Part shown: positions 36,085 through 43,114 of the stretch, piece by piece
Numbering within the stretch: the stretch's first letter is position 1
Layout of the letters: each line of letters opens with the position of its first letter
Origin: CAVQZA01 sp963724805
Lineage (GTDB): Bacteria; Actinomycetota; Thermoleophilia; Gaiellales; Gaiellaceae
DNA: 64,000 nt
Assembly (NCBI GenBank): GCA_963724805.1
Contig: CAVRWA010000014.1
Span: 186,001-250,000, forward strand
Direction: 5' to 3'
The notes under the pieces: model-generated
Databases searched by the model: none
What the model was told of the DNA's origin: nothing
The model's input: only the letters and a program-made list of their open reading frames with translations
Translations under genes and position numbers: made by a program

Positions 36085-36744
36085 ATGAGAAAGATCCTCT
36101 TGCTGGCGACCTTGCTCGCCCTCTTTGCCGCATCGAGCGCTCTCGCGGCAAGGCCCGGGGCTGTGCCGCCGCCGGGCCACGCATCACCGCAGTGCTTCGT
36201 GGACGACTATGGCCACTGCATCCGGACGCCGCCGCCCCCACCACCACCGCCGCCACCACCCCCGCCGCCGCCTCCGCCCCCACCACCACCGCCCCCACCA
36301 CCGCCGCCCCCACCACCCCCGCCGCCGCCTCCGCCTCCTCCTCCGCCTCCTCCTGCGGATTTCACAGCGGACGTGACCACGGAGACGGACGCCGGCGGCT
36401 ACACGTTCGACGCGGTCGGGTGCAGGTCGGCCTGGGTGATCCGAAAGCAGTCCGCGCTGGTCTTCGGCACGCAACTGTGGGCGATCAAGCTCGTCGTCGA
36501 CTGGTGCTACGCGCTCGGCGTGGTCAGGTCGATCGAGCAACACAGATACGTCGAATGCTGCGGCTCCGCGTGGGCGTTCGACCGATGGATCACTACCGAA
36601 TACGACGGCCCCGGCGGCGCCTCCGCACGATCGTATGTCCAGGCGCAGTTCAAGTACTCGCTTGCCTGGTTCCAGGGGGGAAAGGCACCCTGGATCTCGA
36701 TCACCGTCCACGGAGACGGCACGGCCGACCGGACCTGGGGATGA
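36085..36744 (+). CDS. Secreted protein with 42-proline spacer
   Basis: 219 residues. Sec signal peptide MRKILLLATLLALFAASSALA, then a short segment with two Cys (PQCFVDDYGHC). An uninterrupted run of 42 prolines follows (about residues 49-90). The C-terminal domain of about 128 residues is Trp/Tyr-rich with four Cys (VGCRSAW, DWCYAL, VECCGS), probably disulfide-bonded outside the cell. A polyproline-II rod of this length would span roughly 13 nm, so it may cross the cell wall. EF-P should be needed for synthesis. ATG 36085 is chosen for its AGAGGAGG site. The C-terminal domain is not one I recognise. Confidence 0.8.
   Translation: MRKILLLATLLALFAASSALAARPGAVPPPGHASPQCFVDDYGHCIRTPPPPPPPPPPPPPPPPPPPPPPPPPPPPPPPPPPPPPPPPPPADFTADVTTETDAGGYTFDAVGCRSAWVIRKQSALVFGTQLWAIKLVVDWCYALGVVRSIEQHRYVECCGSAWAFDRWITTEYDGPGGASARSYVQAQFKYSLAWFQGGKAPWISITVHGDGTADRTWG
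36229..36354 (+). repeat. 126-base proline-codon tract with internal duplication
   Basis: 42 consecutive proline codons using all four synonyms. A 26-base segment recurs at 36253-36278 and 36310-36335, an in-frame offset of 57 bases, so the tract grew by duplication. The minus strand carries several GGGGG runs that could form a G-quadruplex. Confidence 0.85.
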
Positions 36745-36863
36745 CATTCCGCCGAGTCGCGATCGCGGTGCTCGCTCTACTCGTGATCACCGTCCTATAC
36801 GTCGTCCTCACGTACTTCGGCACGACCTCCACCGAGACGGGGACAGGGCCCATGCCAGGCTGA
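36741..36863 (+). CDS. One-helix membrane micropeptide (40 residues)
   Basis: ATG overlaps the stop of the polyproline gene as ATGA, so translation is coupled. Product: basic start (MTFRR), one hydrophobic helix (about residues 6-27) and a short Thr/Gly/Pro tail (TSTETGTGPMPG). It resembles the 43-residue peptide upstream of the polyproline gene in length, layout and tail. It could be a membrane partner or anchor of the secreted polyproline protein. No family recognised. Confidence 0.55.
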   Translation: MTFRRVAIAVLALLVITVLYVVLTYFGTTSTETGTGPMPG

Positions 36864-36879
36864 ACCGGCTCACATGCGA

Positions 36880-36908
36880 TGGCGGCCCGGGCCCGAGCCG
36901 GGCCGCCA
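36880..36908 (+). terminator. Terminator-like hairpin after the polyproline unit
   Basis: An 11-pair perfect stem (TGGCGGCCCGG with CCGGGCCGCCA, 7-base loop) 16 bases beyond the micropeptide stop and 22 bases before the amidohydrolase GTG. Confidence 0.6.
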
Positions 36909-36930
36909 CCGTGGCCGTAGACTTCGATCC

Positions 36931-38082
36931 GTGGAGGACGCACTCGCACGCTCGGCCGCGTTGATGGCCTTCTGGGACGAGGAGCTCCGCAAGATGCTGC
37001 CCGAGGGAGCCGAGATCTTCGATGCGCACGTCCATCTCGGCCACGACATCGACGGCATGATCGGTCTCTACGAGCAGCTCGAAGGGCGCCTCGACGAGTA
37101 CAACATCTCGCGCTGCTTCATGTTCTGCATGGACGAGCACGACCGGCACCCCGCCTTTCGCGTGCCGAACGACCGTACGCTCGCCGCCGCGGAGCGCTCG
37201 AACGGGCGGATGGTGCCGTTCGTCCGCCTCGACCTGAACGAGGATCCGATCGAGGAGGCCGTCCGCTGTCTCGACCGGGGCGCGAGAGGGATCAAGCTCC
37301 ATCCGCGTGCGCAGCGCTTCGCCCTCAACGACGAGCGGCTCGCGCCCGTGTTCGAGCTGGCCGCCGACCGACGGGTGCCGATCCTGATCCACGGTGGAAG
37401 GGGTTTGCCGCCGATCGCCGACAACCTCGCGCACCTGGTCGACCGGTACCCCGTCCAGCTGATCATCGCCCACGCGGGAATCGCCGACCTCGCCGCGCTC
37501 GCAAGGGTCTTCGCCGGCCGCGAAGGAGTCTTCTTCGACACCTCGGTCTGGAGCCCGATCGACCTGCTCGACTTCTTCCGCCAGTTCTCGCCCGAGCAGG
37601 TCGTGTACGCCTCCGACTACCCCTACGGGCAGCAGCCGACATCGCTCCTGATCGCTCTGCGAACGGCACGTCTCAGCGGCTTCGACGACGAGCACACACT
37701 CGCGATGCTGGGCGGCAACGCGCGCCGGATCGCGGACGGCGAACCACAGCTGAAGCCGACGCCCGCGACCGGGCCGAACACGTTCATGCAGCCGATCGTG
37801 CTGGCGCGCATCCACCAGTACCTTTCGATGGCGACGCCGATGCTCTGGACGCGGCAGGCCGACACGGTCGGCGCCCTCGGGCTCGCGCTGAACGCCTGCG
37901 ACGAGCACAGCGGCAACCACGACGTCGAGCTCGAGCAGATCCGCGAGCTGCTCCTGCCGGCCCGCGAGCTGTGGCGCGCACTGGCGGAGCTCGAGGACGA
38001 GACCGACCGCCGCGATGTGGCCCGCGTGACGTTCCGCCTCATCCACCTCGCCGACATCCTGGCGGTCACCACTGGCCACTGA
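36931..38082 (+). CDS. Amidohydrolase-family (TIM-barrel) metal-dependent hydrolase
   Basis: 383 residues of the amidohydrolase-2/COG2159 type. Metal-site motifs in order: DAHVHLG near residue 32, GIKLHPRAQ near 117, ILIHGGRG near 152, IIAHAG near 180, and YASDYPYG with the catalytic Asp near 229. Relatives are hydrolases or decarboxylases of small cyclic acids; the substrate here is open. The C-terminal 110 residues are an extra helical domain of unknown role. GTG at 36931 is preferred because upstream codons fall in the terminator hairpin. Confidence 0.82.
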   Translation: MEDALARSAALMAFWDEELRKMLPEGAEIFDAHVHLGHDIDGMIGLYEQLEGRLDEYNISRCFMFCMDEHDRHPAFRVPNDRTLAAAERSNGRMVPFVRLDLNEDPIEEAVRCLDRGARGIKLHPRAQRFALNDERLAPVFELAADRRVPILIHGGRGLPPIADNLAHLVDRYPVQLIIAHAGIADLAALARVFAGREGVFFDTSVWSPIDLLDFFRQFSPEQVVYASDYPYGQQPTSLLIALRTARLSGFDDEHTLAMLGGNARRIADGEPQLKPTPATGPNTFMQPIVLARIHQYLSMATPMLWTRQADTVGALGLALNACDEHSGNHDVELEQIRELLLPARELWRALAELEDETDRRDVARVTFRLIHLADILAVTTGH

Positions 38083-38134
38083 GCCGGTGCCGGTAGCCCT
38101 CGACACCGGACCGCGTTAGCATCACGATCCGGTC

Positions 38135-38698
38135 ATGAGGCCACGACTCCTCACCCTGCTCCTGATCTCGATCGTCTCCGGTCTCGCCGCCGCGGGTGTG
38201 AGTGACGCGCGCTCACCGAAGGAGGCCGTGCTCCCGGCACGGATCCCGGCGCTGCCACCCGTGGCCCAGGCGGACGCAGCTCACCGCCAGTGGCATGCCT
38301 CCGCGTGCCCGATCCCCGCTGCCTGGAGACCCGCCTTCGAGCGGGCGTCCCGCGACGTCGGCCTGCCGCTCGCGATGCTCGTGGCCGTGGCCCAGGTCGA
38401 ATCGCGCTTCGAGCCGAGCGCCACCTCGGAGGCCGGAGCCACCGGGCTCATGCAGGTGATGCCCGCGACGGCGCGTTCGCTGCAGCTCACGGCCGACGAG
38501 CCCGACTCGAACGTGCTCGCCGGAGCACGGTTCCTGCGCCAGATGCTCGACCGGTTCCGCTCGTCCGATCTCGCGCTCGCCGCATACAACGCGGGCCCGA
38601 CCGCGGTCGAGCGGGTGGGCGGCGCGCCGACCGGCGTGACGATGTCGTACGTCCGGAACGTGACGTCGCTCTGGCGCGAGTTCAACGGCTGCACCTAG
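38135..38698 (+). CDS. Lytic transglycosylase (SLT domain)
   Basis: 187 residues: signal peptide (MRPRLLTLLLISIVSGLAAAG), a Pro/Ala linker with a Cys, then an SLT lysozyme-like domain. The catalytic Glu is in AQVESRFEPSA near residue 89. The typical GATGLMQVMPATA and ALAAYNAGP motifs follow. It cleaves peptidoglycan glycan strands outside the membrane, in growth or remodelling. Confidence 0.92.
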   Translation: MRPRLLTLLLISIVSGLAAAGVSDARSPKEAVLPARIPALPPVAQADAAHRQWHASACPIPAAWRPAFERASRDVGLPLAMLVAVAQVESRFEPSATSEAGATGLMQVMPATARSLQLTADEPDSNVLAGARFLRQMLDRFRSSDLALAAYNAGPTAVERVGGAPTGVTMSYVRNVTSLWREFNGCT

Positions 38699-38701
38699 AC
38701 G

Positions 38702-39244
38702 GTGCCTCCGATGATCGCCGTCGTCGTGCTCGCCGCGGGCGCCTCGACGCGGTTCGGCTCGCCGAAGCAACGACTCCTCCTGAGCGAGGTGCTCGAGCGC
38801 GTCCGCGGCGCCCGCTCGGTCGACGAGATCGTAGTCGTGCTGGGCGCGCACGAGGTCGCGACGGACGCCCGCACGGTTCGGTGCGCCGAATGGGAGCAGG
38901 GGCCCGGCGCGTCGCTCCGCTGCGGGCTCGCGGCGCTCGGCTCCGACGTGGCGGCCGCGGCGATCGTCCTGGCCGACGGCCCCGACCTCGCGCCGGAGGC
39001 GCTCGACCGGGTCGTCGAGGCCTGGCGGGAGGGACGCGGCGAGGTGCTGGCGGCGTCGTACGGCGGCGTCCGCGGCCACCCGGTCGTGCTCGGACGCGCG
39101 TCGTGGGGACGGGTCCCGGACGAGGGCGCCCGAGCGCTCGAGCCGGTTCTGGTCGCCTGCGACGATCTCGGCACTCCAGGAGACGTCGATTTTGCCGATG
39201 ACCTCCCAGGAAGGCTGCAGCCCGACGACGGAGAACAGATGTGA
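38702..39244 (+). CDS. MobA-like nucleotidyltransferase
   Basis: 180 residues of the MobA/MocA nucleotidyltransferase fold. The nucleotide motif LAAGASTRFGSPKQRLL near residue 10 and the metal-binding Asp region VLADGPDL near 92 are clear. MocA-type enzymes add CMP (MobA adds GMP) to molybdopterin; the GHPVVL motif near 120 is typical of the MocA side. GTG 38702 is used; ATG 38711 is equally possible. A molybdopterin enzyme is encoded at 45346, which could use the product. The next gene overlaps its stop as GTGA. Confidence 0.82.
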   Translation: MPPMIAVVVLAAGASTRFGSPKQRLLLSEVLERVRGARSVDEIVVVLGAHEVATDARTVRCAEWEQGPGASLRCGLAALGSDVAAAAIVLADGPDLAPEALDRVVEAWREGRGEVLAASYGGVRGHPVVLGRASWGRVPDEGARALEPVLVACDDLGTPGDVDFADDLPGRLQPDDGEQM

Positions 39245-39930
39245 GGCACATGGAGCTCGTCCATTCGCTTGAGCCCGCAGGCGACACGTCGCCCCTCGCC
39301 GCCGCGCGCCTGCACAAGGGCCTCACGGTCGAGGAGGCCGCCCGCAGGACCGGGCTCTCGGCCGATGAGGTCGAGTGGCTCGAGGCCGGACGCGTCTACC
39401 GCTTCCCGTCCACGGATGCGGCGATCGTAGCGACACTCCTCTACGCGACCGGGCTGGGCCTGGATCATCGCGAGGCACGGATCGTGGCCGGGCTGCCCGT
39501 GCCGCCGCGCGCGGTCGAGGTCGCCCGCCGCGGCCGGCTCGTCGTGCTGGTCGCGGTCGCCGCGACCCTCGGCGCGCTCGTCTCCGCGGTCGTCATGCCG
39601 CACGGCCACGCGGCCGCCCCCGCGGCCGCCGCGAGCCAGCTCACCCCGCCGTGGAAGATCGCGGTGGACGTCCTGAACGGCGGCGGCGACATCACCTACA
39701 CGCGCCGGGTCGCAAGCCGGATCGGCGCCCTCGGGTACCACATCGGGCACGTGCGCCGTGCGAACCGCTTCGACTATCCGCAGACGGCCGTGTACTACGA
39801 GCCGGGCGGCGAGGCGATCGGCCTACGGCTCGCGCGCCAGCTCGGTGTGCCGCTGAAGCCGCTGCCGGGCGGAAGCAACCCGAACCGGCTCGTCGCGATC
39901 GTCGGCCCGCCGCGGGTGAGCGGGACCTAG
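39241..39930 (+). CDS. Membrane protein with N-terminal HTH and C-terminal LytR_C domain
   Basis: 229 residues. Residues about 15-75 are a RodZ-like helix-turn-helix (LAAARLHKGLTVEEAARRTG, SADEVEWLEAGRVYRFPS). A single transmembrane helix follows near 97-120 and then a LytR_C-type extracytoplasmic domain (VDVLNGGGDITYTRRVASRI, TAVYYEPGGEAIGLRLARQL). This couples a cytoplasmic DNA- or cytoskeleton-binding HTH to an envelope domain and may link cell-wall state to regulation. GTG start overlaps the MobA-like stop. Convergent with the rsrA-like gene. Confidence 0.78.
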   Translation: MRHMELVHSLEPAGDTSPLAAARLHKGLTVEEAARRTGLSADEVEWLEAGRVYRFPSTDAAIVATLLYATGLGLDHREARIVAGLPVPPRAVEVARRGRLVVLVAVAATLGALVSAVVMPHGHAAAPAAAASQLTPPWKIAVDVLNGGGDITYTRRVASRIGALGYHIGHVRRANRFDYPQTAVYYEPGGEAIGLRLARQLGVPLKPLPGGSNPNRLVAIVGPPRVSGT

Positions 39931-39936
39931 AGAGCT

Positions 39937-40167
39937 CTAGATGAGCGGCGTGCGAAGTGCCGCGAGGCGCTCTTTGAGCTCGGGCGGCATCGGCTCGTCG
40001 ACCGCAGCCTGCCGCACGTAGACGCGGAGCGTCTCCTCGAACCGGTAGCGCTTCCTGCAGTACGAGCAGTCGTCGAGGTGGGCTTCCGCCTCGAGTCGTT
40101 GCGCCTCTGTGAGCGCCTTGTCGAGGTAAGGCTGCATCATCTGCTCGCAACCGTCACAGTCACACAT
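39937..40167 (-). CDS. rsrA: Zinc-binding anti-sigma factor (RsrA-like)
   Basis: 76-residue ZAS-domain protein. The zinc site HLDDCSYC gives HxxxCxxC near residues 30-37. The N-terminus has an additional CDCDGC cluster, as in redox-sensing RsrA, in which disulfide formation releases zinc and frees the sigma factor. Start ATG overlaps the sigma stop as TGATG, so the two proteins should be made in balance. Symbol by similarity and context. Confidence 0.85.
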   Translation of the reverse strand: MCDCDGCEQMMQPYLDKALTEAQRLEAEAHLDDCSYCRKRYRFEETLRVYVRQAAVDEPMPPELKERLAALRTPLI

Positions 40168-40763
40168 CAGTCGGCCTCCATCGCCGTCTCGGCCAACTCG
40201 CGCTTGAGGACGCGGCGCCCGCGGTGCAGGCGCGACATAACTGTACCGATTGGGATGTCGAGAATCTGCGCCGCGTCCTGGTAGCTGAAGTCGCCGAGGT
40301 CGACGAGCACGATCACGTCGCGGAAGTCGTGCGGCACCGCGGCGAGGGCGCTGACGATATCGTCCTGCGAGAGCCGCTCGATCACCTGCTCCTCGGCGGC
40401 AGGCCCGCCCCCGTCGCCGACAGCCTCCTCGAGGCGGTTGTAGAGGAAGTAGTCGCCTTCCTCGAGCGGCTGCGTCTCGGGCGTGCGCTGCTGCTTGCGG
40501 CCGCGGTCGATGTTCAGGTTGGTGAGGATCCGCAGCAGCCAGGCGCGCAGGTTCGTGCCCGCCTGGAACGTGCGCCAGCTGCGAAACGCGCGCGCGTACG
40601 TCTCCTGGACCAGGTCTTCGGCCTCCTCGCGGGAGCCGACCATGTGACGGGCGACCCGGTACACCTGATCGGAGAGCGCCAGGGCGTCCTCCTCGAAGCG
40701 CACACGGTCACGCGCCTCCGCGGCCACCCGGCGCGCGGCTGTATCTGAGCCTGTATCGCTCAT
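40167..40763 (-). CDS. sigR: ECF sigma factor, SigR-like
   Basis: 198-residue RNA polymerase sigma factor. Region 2 (DQVYRVARHMVGSREEAEDLVQETYARAF) and region 4 (VPHDFRDVIVLVDLGDFSYQDAAQILDIPIGTVMSRLHRGRR) are complete. Together with the coupled RsrA-like anti-sigma gene it forms a thiol-oxidative stress module. ATG 40763 is preferred over the upstream frame extension because a canonical sigma-R promoter (GGAAT-N18-GTT) lies at 40803-40828 and would be inside that extension. Confidence 0.9.
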   Translation of the reverse strand: MSDTGSDTAARRVAAEARDRVRFEEDALALSDQVYRVARHMVGSREEAEDLVQETYARAFRSWRTFQAGTNLRAWLLRILTNLNIDRGRKQQRTPETQPLEEGDYFLYNRLEEAVGDGGGPAAEEQVIERLSQDDIVSALAAVPHDFRDVIVLVDLGDFSYQDAAQILDIPIGTVMSRLHRGRRVLKRELAETAMEAD

Positions 40764-40802
40764 CCTCGGCGAGACTAGCAGGGCCGTTCCCACAGGTGCG
40801 GA

Positions 40803-40828
40803 AACGCCCTTTCGGGGCGCGCTATTCC
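40803..40828 (-). promoter_or_regulatory. Sigma-R autoregulatory promoter
   Basis: On the minus strand GGAAT (40828-40824), exactly 18 bases, then GTT (40805-40803), identical to the published sigma-R/sigma-H consensus. It is placed about 40 bases before the sigR ATG. The -35 overlaps the last codons of the copper-chaperone-like gene. The spacer contains a GCCC/GGGC hairpin. Confidence 0.75.
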
Positions 40829-41043
40829 CCCGCCGGGAGCTCCCTGAAGCCTCCACGGGCCATCTCGGCGAGGATCGCAGCGCGGCTCGTGCGCTCGTCG
40901 TCCCACTCGAGGACGACCTGTCCGACCAGGTTCGCGTGGGCGAGCTCGAGCCCCTCGTGACCCTCGAGCACGTGCCCGAGGCGCATCACGCAGCGCTCGC
41001 AGCGGATCCCGCTCACCTGCACCGTTTCGCTCTGGAGCGCCAC
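40822..41043 (-). CDS. Heavy-metal-associated (HMA, CopZ-like) protein
   Basis: 73-residue ferredoxin-like HMA domain with the metal-binding CxxC in VSGIRCERCVMRLG near residues 14-17. It probably binds Cu(I) as a cytoplasmic chaperone or sensor. The usual GMTCxxC is GIRCERC. GTG start. It lies between a hypothetical gene and the sigR promoter on the same strand; a copper-type cluster is found at 59749-64000. Confidence 0.8.
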   Translation of the reverse strand: MALQSETVQVSGIRCERCVMRLGHVLEGHEGLELAHANLVGQVVLEWDDERTSRAAILAEMARGGFRELPAGE

Positions 41044-41055
41044 CTCGACTCGATG

Positions 41056-41418
41056 CTACCGCGCGCGCACACCGTGGACGGGGCGTCCTGCCGCCTCCCA
41101 CGCGTAGTACGACGCGCTCGGCCCGAACGAGGTCTCGTAGGCGACGATCCGCGGGTTGCGGCCGACCTCCTTCGCCCGCTGCGCGTGACGCAAGAGGTTC
41201 GGGTCGTCGCGCTGCTCCCAGACGAGGATCAGATGCGCGGCGGTCATGAATTCGGCGACGAAGGTGCACCCTTGGGCGGGGCACGGAAACGGAGCGGTGC
41301 TCACACACGACCAGCCGGCGTGGTCGTCTCCGCCCTCGTCGATCCAGAGCTCTTCCTCCTCCACGAGCTCGACGTCCTCCAGGAGAACGCGGCCGGGCTC
41401 GATCCGCTGCTCCTCCAT
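41056..41418 (-). CDS. Hypothetical protein with Cys/His cluster
   Basis: 120 residues. The distinctive centre reads WSCVSTAPFPCPAQGC followed by TFVAEFMTAAHLILVW, giving three Cys and a His at spacing suited to a metal site. A conserved-looking end (GRNPRIVAYE, then YYAWEAAGRPVHG) follows. I recall no named family. ATG 41418 has GGGAG at good spacing. A GTG at 41427 overlapping the cyclase stop is the alternative. Same transcript as the cyclase gene. Confidence 0.65.
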   Translation of the reverse strand: MEEQRIEPGRVLLEDVELVEEEELWIDEGGDDHAGWSCVSTAPFPCPAQGCTFVAEFMTAAHLILVWEQRDDPNLLRHAQRAKEVGRNPRIVAYETSFGPSASYYAWEAAGRPVHGVRAR

Positions 41419-41423
41419 CGCGC

Positions 41424-42041
41424 TCACTCCCGCACGAGCAGCGCGCGCGCGGGCGCGCCCTCGGTGCCGGCGACCTTCAGCGGCAGGCAGAAGAGGGTGT
41501 ACGGGCCGGGCTCGACCTCGCGCAGGTCGAGGCCCTCGAGCGGGACGACTCCGGCTCCCAGCAGCACGTGGTGGGCGTCCTCGTCGCCGATCGTGAGGTA
41601 GTCGATCCCCGCGAGGCGGACGCCGAGGGCAAGCAGCGCCTCGGCGCCGTCGCCGGTGAAGGCCGTGTAGTCGGGTGCAAAGCTGTCGCGCTCCCAGAGC
41701 GCGCCGTTTCGAGTCTTGAAGAGGAGCCGGTCGGCGACGGGCGGCAGCTCGAGGCCCGCGAGCGCCGCGGCGTCGATCTGTCCGGCGACCGCGGTGGCGT
41801 CGACGACGTGGCACGGGCCCACCAGCGTCTCGAGCGGGATCGAGTCCACCGTCGCGCCGCCGGCGACGAAGTGGAGCGGCGCGTCGATGTGGGTGCCGGT
41901 GTGGGTGCCGAGGTCGAGCCGCGTGCCGTTGTAGCCGTCGCCTCCCTCGACCGTCGCGACCTGGTCGATGCGGAAGGGCGGGTCGCCATCCCAGACGTGC
42001 ATCCCGGGCCGCACGGGAACGCTGATGTCGATCAGCTCCAC
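41424..42041 (-). CDS. Cyclase family protein (kynurenine formamidase-like)
   Basis: 205 residues of the cyclase/KynB fold. The metal-binding signature LGTHTGTHIDAPLHF near residue 44 matches the family HxGTHxDxPxH motif, and DEDAHHVLLGAGV near 155 supplies further ligands. Relatives hydrolyse N-formylkynurenine or act on cyclic amides and polyketides. Kynurenine-pathway partners are not seen nearby, so the substrate is open. GTG start overlaps the GNAT gene end by 10 bases. Confidence 0.85.
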   Translation of the reverse strand: MELIDISVPVRPGMHVWDGDPPFRIDQVATVEGGDGYNGTRLDLGTHTGTHIDAPLHFVAGGATVDSIPLETLVGPCHVVDATAVAGQIDAAALAGLELPPVADRLLFKTRNGALWERDSFAPDYTAFTGDGAEALLALGVRLAGIDYLTIGDEDAHHVLLGAGVVPLEGLDLREVEPGPYTLFCLPLKVAGTEGAPARALLVRE

Positions 42042-42532
42042 TCCGGCAGCCTAACCCTGCAGAGGACGCCTACGCCGCCTTCGAAGGTGACCTCCGGATA
42101 CCAGAACGACCGCGTCACCTCCTTGAAGCCGAGCCGGCGGTGGAGCTCGAGGGAAGCCGTGTTGCGCGCGTTTGCGAAGTACCAGGCCTCGCGCGCGCGG
42201 TCTCCGATCCAGGCCAGCCGTGCCTCGGTGAGCGCCCGGCCGACGCCGAGCCGCCGCGCCCGAGGGGCGACGGCGACGCCGACGAGGTAGTACCCGCGGG
42301 GCGCCACGTCGCGGGGCGCGTCGGCCGGCGGCTCGAACCACGCCACACGCCCGTAGCCGACGAGCGCGCCGGCGAGCGATGCGACGAGGAGGAGGCACGC
42401 CGGATCGTCCAGCTCCCGGCCGAGCCTGTCGCGCCAAGAGTCCGGCTCGCCGCCGCTCTCGGCAACCGCGAGGGAGACGCATGCCGCAAGGTCGTCGCCA
42501 GTCGCCGGCCGGATCACGAGAGCGGCTGTCAT
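42032..42532 (-). CDS. GNAT family N-acetyltransferase
   Basis: 166 residues. Acetyl-CoA-binding motif A is clear: YYLVGVAVAPRARRLGVGRALTEA near residue 95, followed by YFANARNTASLELHRRLGF (motif B). N-terminal strand-helix unit IRPATGDDLAACVSLA. Transfers an acetyl group to an unknown amine. First gene of a minus-strand series GNAT-cyclase-hypothetical-HMA, divergent from padR. Confidence 0.88.
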   Translation of the reverse strand: MTAALVIRPATGDDLAACVSLAVAESGGEPDSWRDRLGRELDDPACLLLVASLAGALVGYGRVAWFEPPADAPRDVAPRGYYLVGVAVAPRARRLGVGRALTEARLAWIGDRAREAWYFANARNTASLELHRRLGFKEVTRSFWYPEVTFEGGVGVLCRVRLPEWS

Positions 42533-42559
42533 CCCGCCGGAGATCCTAGGTCTTGACCA

Positions 42560-42578
42560 ATATAGCTTTACGCTATAT
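42560..42578. promoter_or_regulatory. PadR operator within its promoter
   Basis: A perfect dyad ATATAGC-N5-GCTATAT, 12 bases before the padR ATG. It overlaps the spacer of a candidate promoter (TTGACC at 42553, TATCGT at 42576), so bound PadR would block RNA polymerase. The AT content contrasts sharply with its surroundings. Confidence 0.65.
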
Positions 42579-42589
42579 CGTTCCGATAC

Positions 42590-43114
42590 ATGAAGCCGAC
42601 CGCAGTGACCTGGGCCGTGCTCGGGCTGATCGCGCTCGAGCCGAGGAGCGGGTACGACGTCAAGCGCATCATCGACAGGACGATCCGCCACTTCTGGGCG
42701 GCGAGCTACGGCCAGATCTACCCCGAGCTCCGCCGCCTCGTGGAGGCCGGCTGGATCACGGGCGAGGACGCCTCGACCGGCGGCCGCCGACGCCGCCTCT
42801 ATCGAATCACCCCCGCGGGCAGCGAGGCCCTGCTGGGGTGGCAGCACGGCCACGAGACGCGGATCGAGCTGCGCGACGAGTCCCTGCTCAGGCTGTTCTT
42901 CGCCGACACGCTGCCCCGCAACGAGGCGCTCGGGCTCCTGCAGGCGCGGCGCGAGGGGTACCGCCTAATGCTCGAATACCTGCGCGGGCTCGACGACGGG
43001 AAGGGCCCCGACCCGGACTTCGTCGATCTCGTCTATCGCTGGGGCCTCGACTACTGCCAGTGGGGGATCGAATGGTGCGACCGGCAGGAGCGCCGCTTGC
43101 GCCCGGCAGCCTGA
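42590..43114 (+). CDS. PadR-family transcriptional regulator
   Basis: 174 residues. Winged-helix PadR domain: AVLGLIALEPRSGYDVKRII, SYGQIYPELRRLVEAGWI, then a wing GGRRRRLYRITPAG near residue 65. A helical dimerisation domain (PadR_C type) follows. Likely autoregulator through the dyad at 42560. The following membrane-protein gene starts inside its 3' end, suggesting that it controls that protein. Confidence 0.92.
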   Translation: MKPTAVTWAVLGLIALEPRSGYDVKRIIDRTIRHFWAASYGQIYPELRRLVEAGWITGEDASTGGRRRRLYRITPAGSEALLGWQHGHETRIELRDESLLRLFFADTLPRNEALGLLQARREGYRLMLEYLRGLDDGKGPDPDFVDLVYRWGLDYCQWGIEWCDRQERRLRPAA

